Assembly (NCBI RefSeq): GCF_000473225.1
Contig: NZ_KI421509.1
Location: 790,458-854,457 of the forward strand
Reading direction: 5' to 3'
Source of the DNA: Sedimentitalea nanhaiensis DSM 24252
GTDB lineage: Bacteria > Pseudomonadota > Alphaproteobacteria > Rhodobacterales > Rhodobacteraceae
DNA: 64,000 bases
Part shown: one piece after another, positions 59,296 to 64,000 of the stretch
Position numbering within the stretch: position 1 is the first letter of the stretch
Layout of the letters: every line of letters starts with the position of its first letter
Made by a program: the position numbers and the translations under genes
The notes under the pieces: generated by a model
What the model saw: the letters and a program-made list of their open reading frames with translations, nothing else
Database searches by the model: none
Told to the model about the DNA's origin: nothing

Positions 59296-59994
59296 ATGAA
59301 ACTGATCGCCGCAGCTGCCATGGCTTTGTGCATGTCTCTGACACCTCCTGCATTTGCGCAGAGCAACCCGGTTGTGGTTGAATTGTTCACCTCTCAGGGC
59401 TGCTCGTCCTGCCCGCCTGCGGACAAGCTGTTACAGGAACTGGCGCGGCGAAACGACGTCATTCCGTTGGCTTTGCATGTGGATTATTGGGACTATATCG
59501 GCTGGAAAGACCTGTTTGCACGCCCTCAGCACGCAGAACGACAGCGCGCCTATGCCCAGGTTGCAGGTCGCCACATGATCTATACGCCTCAAATGATCGT
59601 CAACGGACAGGATGACGTGGTCGGCGCTCGTGCGATGGAACTGGCCGATTTGATCGACGCACACCGCTCGACCGCCGCTGTCATCCGGCTGCAAGCAAGC
59701 AGAAACGGAGAGCGTATTTCCATCCGCGCCCAGGCGTTGCAACCCGTGCAGGAGCCATTGACAATATTTCTGATCCGCTTCACGCCGCAACACCGCACCG
59801 AAATCAAACGCGGAGAGAACGCTGGGCAAGTCCTGAACTACGCAAATGTGGTCGACGATTGGCGCATCCTCGGGCAATGGGATGGAAAAGCAGTGTTTGA
59901 AACCAGTACCACTGTCGAAGGCCCTCGACCGGCGGTCGTTCTGGTGCAGAAACCCGGCCCCGGCGCCATCGTTGCTGCCGAGTTGGTAAAGTAA
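59296..59994 (+). CDS. DUF1223 thioredoxin-like exported protein
   Basis: 232 residues with a signal peptide (KLIAAAAMALCMSLTPPAFA, cleavage after AFA near residue 21). The thioredoxin-like core starts VVVELFTSQGCSSCPPADK with a C-S-S-C pair near residues 36-39, and HVDYWDYIGWKD follows, the DUF1223 signature. Probably periplasmic disulfide or redox chemistry; the substrate is not known. Divergent from acnA. Confidence 0.85.
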   Translation: MKLIAAAAMALCMSLTPPAFAQSNPVVVELFTSQGCSSCPPADKLLQELARRNDVIPLALHVDYWDYIGWKDLFARPQHAERQRAYAQVAGRHMIYTPQMIVNGQDDVVGARAMELADLIDAHRSTAAVIRLQASRNGERISIRAQALQPVQEPLTIFLIRFTPQHRTEIKRGENAGQVLNYANVVDDWRILGQWDGKAVFETSTTVEGPRPAVVLVQKPGPGAIVAAELVK

Positions 59995-60168
59995 TCCGCA
60001 CGACGATTTCGGGCTGGCATGTTGGCGCTTCCGCATTGTCGATCTGACGAATCCGGGTGGACGACCGGATGATCCGGTGCAGGCGCGCCCTCAGATGGCC
60101 CAGGATCGCTCCAATGGTGTGGCCACAGCCAACACGCACGGAGCAGACGGCCTCTCCTTCGGTTCCCC

Positions 60169-60447
60169 TCAAAGCGCTTGGGGGCAGACGAGCGGTACGA
60201 GACGGCAAAAAGCGACCCATTTCCGCTCGCAGACCTCCCGATCGATCGGCGCCGCAAACTTCACCAGAACGTGGCGCATGCCGATCATCTCGACCAGGCG
60301 GACGCACAGCGGGTCGTCGTGTTCCGGAAACGGGTCTTCCGGCTTCGTGTCGCGGCTCGAATTTGCGGGGTATGTGCCAGAATCATACGAGATCTTGCAG
60401 CCCCCAGCCAACAAAATCGACCGGTTGATAAGTGAAATCCGCTGCAT
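60169..60447 (-). CDS. Doubtful 92-aa frame between DUF1223 and acyltransferase genes
   Basis: Minus-strand frame from the ATG at 60447 (MQRISLINRSILLAGG), ending at 60169 near VPLVCPQAL. A TTG seven codons earlier (60468) is an alternative. No motif, signal or clear ribosome site; its middle part is charged and Pro-rich. The rest of 59995-60504 holds only short conflicting frames on both strands, so the whole 510-bp stretch may be non-coding or decayed. Confidence 0.25.
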   Translation of the reverse strand: MQRISLINRSILLAGGCKISYDSGTYPANSSRDTKPEDPFPEHDDPLCVRLVEMIGMRHVLVKFAAPIDREVCERKWVAFCRLVPLVCPQAL

Positions 60448-60504
60448 AAAAGGGGTTCCGGGTGGCAAGAGAGGACGCGTTCAGCCGGTCTTCTTCAGAG
60501 CCTG

Positions 60505-61395
60505 TCAGGCGGATTTCCAGCGTTTGTGGATCCAGAACCACTGCCCCATATGCGCCCGCACAAGCTTTTCCAGCCCGTCATTTATGTCCTGGGTCATGGT
60601 CTGCGGATCGGAAGGCTCGATGGGCGCGTGCATCTCTATTTCAAAGTTCAGCCCATCGGGTTTGCGGATCGCGTACACCGGTATCAATACGGCATTCTGT
60701 TTGAGGGCCAAATCAGCAGGAGTCGTTGATGTCAGCGCCGGCTGGCCAAAAAAGGTAAGCCACTTGCCTTCCTGAACATGCAAATCGCCAACGATGGCAA
60801 TGATGCCGCCCTGCTTCAGGTGCCGCACCATTTCGACCATCCCCCGTCGGCCCTGCTCGAACATCGGCCGACCGACAGCCGAAATTGTCCGTACGTAGTG
60901 TTCGTTGAAATACGGATTGGCCATGCGCCGATACAGCGCGCCCATTTCGTATCCCATCGAAATCAACTTGGCGCGGGCCGCATCGTAGTTGCCGAAATGG
61001 CCGGTCATCAAGATCACCGGCCTGCCCTGTTGGCGGGCCTCCTGCAACGCGGCCAGGCCCGGCCCGCTGATCTGCGCCGCGCGGGCCCGACGCAAAAACT
61101 GCTCGCCAGCATACAGTTCGATCAGCGCCCGCCCGGCATTGTCTGCAACAGCGTGGCAAAGATCTGTAACCTCGTCATCAGACAAGTCCGGACAGGTCAG
61201 ATTCAAATTGTTGCGGACCCGCCGGTCGATCCCCGCCAACCGCCCAAGGACACGCGAAACGATCCAGCCCATGACTGGCAAGCGAGCCCGGTATGGGATA
61301 AGCCCCACGCCCCCGATCAGCGCCCGCAAGAACAGGTTGGCTGTATAATATTTGACACGCTCCAGGCGCGAAAGATCGGAAAAGTCTGCCGGCAT
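60505..61395 (-). CDS. Lysophospholipid/lipid A acyltransferase (LpxL/HtrB family)
   Basis: 296 residues. A hydrophobic N-terminal anchor (NLFLRALIGGVGLIPYRARL) is followed by the acyltransferase core with the H-x4-D motif HFGNYD near residue 130, the FEQGRRGMVEMVRHL helix and GGIIAIVGDLHVQEG. Members add a secondary acyl chain to lipid A or related lipids at the inner membrane. It starts 10 nt after the stop of the upstream EamA transporter gene on the same strand, so they are likely co-transcribed. Confidence 0.88.
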   Translation of the reverse strand: MPADFSDLSRLERVKYYTANLFLRALIGGVGLIPYRARLPVMGWIVSRVLGRLAGIDRRVRNNLNLTCPDLSDDEVTDLCHAVADNAGRALIELYAGEQFLRRARAAQISGPGLAALQEARQQGRPVILMTGHFGNYDAARAKLISMGYEMGALYRRMANPYFNEHYVRTISAVGRPMFEQGRRGMVEMVRHLKQGGIIAIVGDLHVQEGKWLTFFGQPALTSTTPADLALKQNAVLIPVYAIRKPDGLNFEIEMHAPIEPSDPQTMTQDINDGLEKLVRAHMGQWFWIHKRWKSA

Positions 61396-61405
61396 TCAAA
61401 AGCTC

Positions 61406-62275
61406 TCAGCGGCGATAGGTTTCGCGGTGCCAGACATACAGACCCGCTCCGGCGATCACAAGGGCACCCGCCACAGTCCATCCATCCGGCAATTCGGCAA
61501 AGAACAACGCGCCCCAACAGGCAGCAAAAATCAGACCGGTATAGGAATAGGGTGCCAGCATCGAAGCCTCTCCCAGACTGAAGGCCCGGATCAGCGCAAG
61601 TTGACCCAATGTGCCCAGCACAGTGATTGCACCAATCAGCGCCCACCCTCCCCCATCAGGGGTTTGCCACGCAAACGGCACCGCAAGGCTCAGCAACACG
61701 GTGCCCACTAGCCCAGTGTAAAATAGCGAGGTCCAGACATCCTCGTTTGGACCCAACTTGCGGGTCAATAGAGAGTATGCGGAATAACAGACCGCCGCGC
61801 CCAACGGCAACAGCGCTGCTGCAGAGAACACATCACTGCCGGGGCGGATCACGATCAGCGCACCGATCAGGGCGACAACGATACCCACGACTCTGCGCGG
61901 CCCCAGGGCTTCTCCCAGAAACACAGCCGCTCCCAGGGTGATCAAGACCGGGTTCATGGCCATTAGCGCGGCAGCATCAGACAGTGGAATCAGGCTGATC
62001 CCGGTAAAGAAAAACGCCGTGGCGCACATCAGCAGCACAGAACGCAGAAGCTGAAGCCAAGGGTGGCTGGTGCGGGCCACGCGATGCAGACGCGGTGCCA
62101 CGAGAAGCAGGACCAGTACCATCTGCCCGGCATACCGCGCCCAAAGCGTCGGCAGCACGCCGATGCGCGGAGCAAGCGCTTTGGCGCTGGCATCCATCAA
62201 CGTGAAACACAGGATCGCCCCGATCATCAGCAGGATCGCCCGATTGCGCGGATTCGGGGCGGCGACAGCGGTCAC
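61406..62275 (-). CDS. DMT superfamily (EamA) transporter
   Basis: 289 residues, ten hydrophobic segments in two EamA repeats. Typical elements are AFFFTGISLIPLSDAAALMAMNP in the first repeat and LAPYSYTGLIFAACWGALFFAE in the second. Unrelated in detail to the EamA protein at 5888. Co-oriented with and 10 nt before the LpxL-type gene. Substrate unknown. The 62276-62496 gap separates it from the divergent cox genes. Confidence 0.85.
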   Translation of the reverse strand: MTAVAAPNPRNRAILLMIGAILCFTLMDASAKALAPRIGVLPTLWARYAGQMVLVLLLVAPRLHRVARTSHPWLQLLRSVLLMCATAFFFTGISLIPLSDAAALMAMNPVLITLGAAVFLGEALGPRRVVGIVVALIGALIVIRPGSDVFSAAALLPLGAAVCYSAYSLLTRKLGPNEDVWTSLFYTGLVGTVLLSLAVPFAWQTPDGGGWALIGAITVLGTLGQLALIRAFSLGEASMLAPYSYTGLIFAACWGALFFAELPDGWTVAGALVIAGAGLYVWHRETYRR

Positions 62276-62496
62276 GTGCTGCCCGTCTCGGGATTTGGGC
62301 TAAACCCATGTGCAGGGCAAATTTCGCAATTCCGTATTCTTGTCATTCACCCCTGATAGGCGTGCGCCAGGGAACTGTCCATCGCCCCCGAACGTGTCCG
62401 CCCTGCTCTGCCGGTCCGATGCAGATACCGACCCTTGTCCCATTGCCCGATGAAAGACTTGGCCCTAACGTTGAGACAATCAGACGGAGGATACAC

Positions 62497-63021
62497 ATGC
62501 AGATTACAGATTCCCGTGAGATCGCCGCTCCGCGAGCGGATGTCTGGCAGGCCTTGCTCAGCGCGGAGGTGCTGAAAGACTGTGTGCCGGGTTGCCAGGA
62601 AATGAGCGGCTCGCCCGAAGACGGGTTCGAAGCCACAGTGGTACAGAAAGTTGGCCCCGTAAAGGCAACCTTCAAGGGTGCGGTCACGATTTCAGATGTG
62701 GTCGAAGGGGAAAGCCTGACCCTGACCGGCGAAGGCAAAGGCGGCGCAGCCGGTTTTGCCAAAGGCGGCGCCCGCGTGACCTTGACCGATAGCGAAACAG
62801 GAACCTTGCTGTCCTATGACGTGGATGCCAAGGTGGGCGGAAAGCTGGCGCAACTCGGCAGCCGGATCATCGACGGCTTTGCAAAAAAAATGGCGGATCA
62901 GTTCTTTACCACTTTCCAGCAGAGGGTCGAAGGTCCCGCGCCGGAACAGGAAGTTGGTGCCGAGGACGCGCCTGAGCCAGAAAAGAAAAAGGGGTGGCTG
63001 CGCCGTGTGGTTTCGAACTGA
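62497..63021 (+). CDS. coxG: CoxG-family SRPBCC protein (CO dehydrogenase subunit G)
   Basis: 174 residues. START/SRPBCC fold with the CoxG start [20 protein letters not shown] and the core VPGCQEM, then [19 protein letters not shown], and a C-terminal amphipathic and charged tail ([13 protein letters not shown]) that may hold it at the membrane. CoxG anchors CO dehydrogenase to the cytoplasmic membrane in Oligotropha. The start at 62497 has CGGAGG upstream. It is 31 bp before coxS, same strand. Confidence 0.88.
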   Translation: MQITDSREIAAPRADVWQALLSAEVLKDCVPGCQEMSGSPEDGFEATVVQKVGPVKATFKGAVTISDVVEGESLTLTGEGKGGAAGFAKGGARVTLTDSETGTLLSYDVDAKVGGKLAQLGSRIIDGFAKKMADQFFTTFQQRVEGPAPEQEVGAEDAPEPEKKKGWLRRVVSN

Positions 63022-63052
63022 GGCGCAAAACCAACGAAAGGGAGTTTGATCA

Positions 63053-63535
63053 TTGCGTATAGAATTGGCTGTGAACGGGATAGAGTGTGTTGGGGATGTT
63101 GAGGGCCGGACGTTGTTGTCCGGTTTTTTGCGTGATGGATTGGGATTGACGGGGACGCATGTTGGGTGTGACACGAGCCAGTGCGGGGCCTGTGTGGTTC
63201 ATGTGGACGGTGTAGCGGTCAAGTCCTGCACGATGTTTGCGCTTGAGGCGGATGGCTGTTCGGTGGAGACGATCGAGGGTCAGGCGGCGGCGGACGGGAC
63301 GCTGAACGCGATCCAGCAGGCGTTTCAGGATCATCACGGGCTGCAATGCGGGTTCTGCACGCCGGGCATGGTGATGTCGGCGGCGGCTCTGCTGAAGGAA
63401 AATCCCGAGCCGACCGAAGCCGAAGTCCGGGCCTATCTTGAGGGCAATCTGTGTCGCTGCACGGGCTATCACAACATCGTACGGGCGATCCTGGCGGCTT
63501 CGGGTCAGGACGTGAGCGCGATCGCGGCGGAATAA
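63053..63535 (+). CDS. coxS: Xanthine-oxidase-family (2Fe-2S) subunit (CoxS)
   Basis: 160 residues starting at TTG 63053. The plant-type [2Fe-2S] cluster is C-x4-C-x2-C-x11-C around [16 protein letters not shown], and the helical second cluster is CGFCTPGM plus CRCTGYHNI. This is the small iron-sulfur subunit of CO dehydrogenase-type molybdenum hydroxylases. Order coxG-coxS-coxL without a coxM before coxS is what is seen in form II clusters; form I usually starts with coxM. Confidence 0.92.
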   Translation: MRIELAVNGIECVGDVEGRTLLSGFLRDGLGLTGTHVGCDTSQCGACVVHVDGVAVKSCTMFALEADGCSVETIEGQAAADGTLNAIQQAFQDHHGLQCGFCTPGMVMSAAALLKENPEPTEAEVRAYLEGNLCRCTGYHNIVRAILAASGQDVSAIAAE

Positions 63536-63536
63536 G

Positions 63537-63585
63537 GCCGGGGGCCAGCCCCCGGACCCCCGGAGTATTTCCGGCAAGAGGAAGA
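63537..63585. repeat. GC-rich palindromic intergenic element
   Basis: CCGGGGG-CCAG-CCCCCGG hairpin followed by ACCCCCGGAGTATTTCCGG in the coxS-coxL gap. The element (palindrome, C-run, GGAGTATTT) resembles a short repeat I recall as frequent in Rhodobacteraceae intergenic regions. Possibly a transcription or mRNA-stability element; no T-run. Confidence 0.6.
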
Positions 63586-63683
63586 CGGGTTCGGGCGCGC
63601 GGGTTTCGCGGTCGTGAGACAGAGGCGGCAAGGGCCGCCGGAATGTAGGGCGGGTTTTCCCGCACCCCAGGGAGGAGACAGAC

Positions 63684-64000
63684 ATGCCAAAGGACAGCGG
63701 CATCGGAGCCAGCAGCAAGCGGCGCGAAGACGTGCGGTTTTTAAGCGGAACCGGCAATTACACCGACGACATCAACCGGCCGGGCCAGGCCTATGTGCAT
63801 TTTCTGCGCTCGGATGTGGCGCACGGGCGCCTGGGTGCGGTCGACACCACGGCGGCGGCGGCGATGCCGGGCGTGGTGCGCATCTTCACCGGTGCGGATT
63901 TCGAGGGCGTCGGCAGCATCCCCTGCGGCTGGCAGGTGACCGACCGGTTCGGCGAACCGATGCAGGAGCCGACCCATCCGGTCCTGGCCCAGGGCAAGGT
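63684..64000 (+). CDS. coxL: Aerobic CO dehydrogenase-type large subunit, N-terminal part
   Basis: The first 105 codons to the window edge. It begins [20 protein letters not shown], then [23 protein letters not shown], the characteristic start of xanthine-oxidase-family molybdopterin subunits. The active-site loop that distinguishes CO dehydrogenase form I (AYRCSFR) from form II (AYRGAGR) lies beyond the window, so CO as substrate is inferred from coxG and coxS only. GGAGG precedes the ATG. Confidence 0.85.
   Translation, partial: MPKDSGIGASSKRREDVRFLSGTGNYTDDINRPGQAYVHFLRSDVAHGRLGAVDTTAAAAMPGVVRIFTGADFEGVGSIPCGWQVTDRFGEPMQEPTHPVLAQGK

Overview
The window looks like chromosome of a Rhodobacteraceae (Roseobacter-group) alphaproteobacterium. 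The evidence is high-GC coding with Rhodobacteraceae-type gene neighbourhoods: a stand-alone methyltetrahydrofolate:corrinoid methyltransferase next to metF (split methionine synthase), TAXI and DctPQM TRAP transporters side by side, a DUF2849-cysI-cysH-DUF934-fpr sulfur operon, and CO-dehydrogenase-type cox genes. This assignment is inference from gene content, not from a marker-gene comparison.

Layout. 1-7.4 kb: gor (cut by the window edge), rpiA, a methyltransferase, a GST, sdaA, a DMT exporter and thiamine pyrophosphokinase. 7.5-10.2 kb: a very acidic 878-residue protein of unknown function. 10.2-13.5 kb: a graveyard of mobile DNA around tRNA-Gly(CCC), containing an almost complete but frameshifted IS3-family element, a second IS3-type transposase tail, two truncated tyrosine-integrase heads, IS21 istA/istB remnants and the 5' half of a second tRNA-Gly. 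13.6-19.9 kb: a four-gene minus-strand cluster (nitrilase-type amidase, large Orn/Lys/Arg-type decarboxylase, ATP-grasp ligase, C45 self-processing acyltransferase). It reads like a dedicated small-molecule pathway, and I cannot match it to a described system; it is the best candidate for something new here. 20.5-24.0 kb: diaminopropionate ammonia-lyase and a one-carbon/methionine cluster. 24.2-26.1 kb: ppx and rlmE.

26.4-36.8 kb: membrane and envelope functions, namely YihY, an AI-2E-type permease with two small membrane proteins and an HDAC-like deacetylase in one overlapping operon, cardiolipin synthase, a K+ channel, and an ABC ATPase/FtsX-type permease/lipocalin trio. 37-49 kb: a TPR protein, a TAXI-TRAP system with a UspA protein, then a DctPQM TRAP system with its own DctB/DctD-like two-component pair. 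The DctD-like protein has lost the Walker A lysine and the GAFTGA loop, and two DctD-like palindromes sit before dctP. Both solute-binding genes are followed by perfect 10-bp hairpins before their permease genes.

49-54 kb: an Lrp-type regulator divergent from the assimilatory sulfur-reduction operon. 54-62.3 kb: an Ala/Ser-repeat membrane-anchored protein, infC (apparently starting at ATA), acnA, a DUF1223 protein, an LpxL-type acyltransferase and a second DMT transporter. 62.5-64 kb: coxG, coxS and the start of coxL, running off the window.
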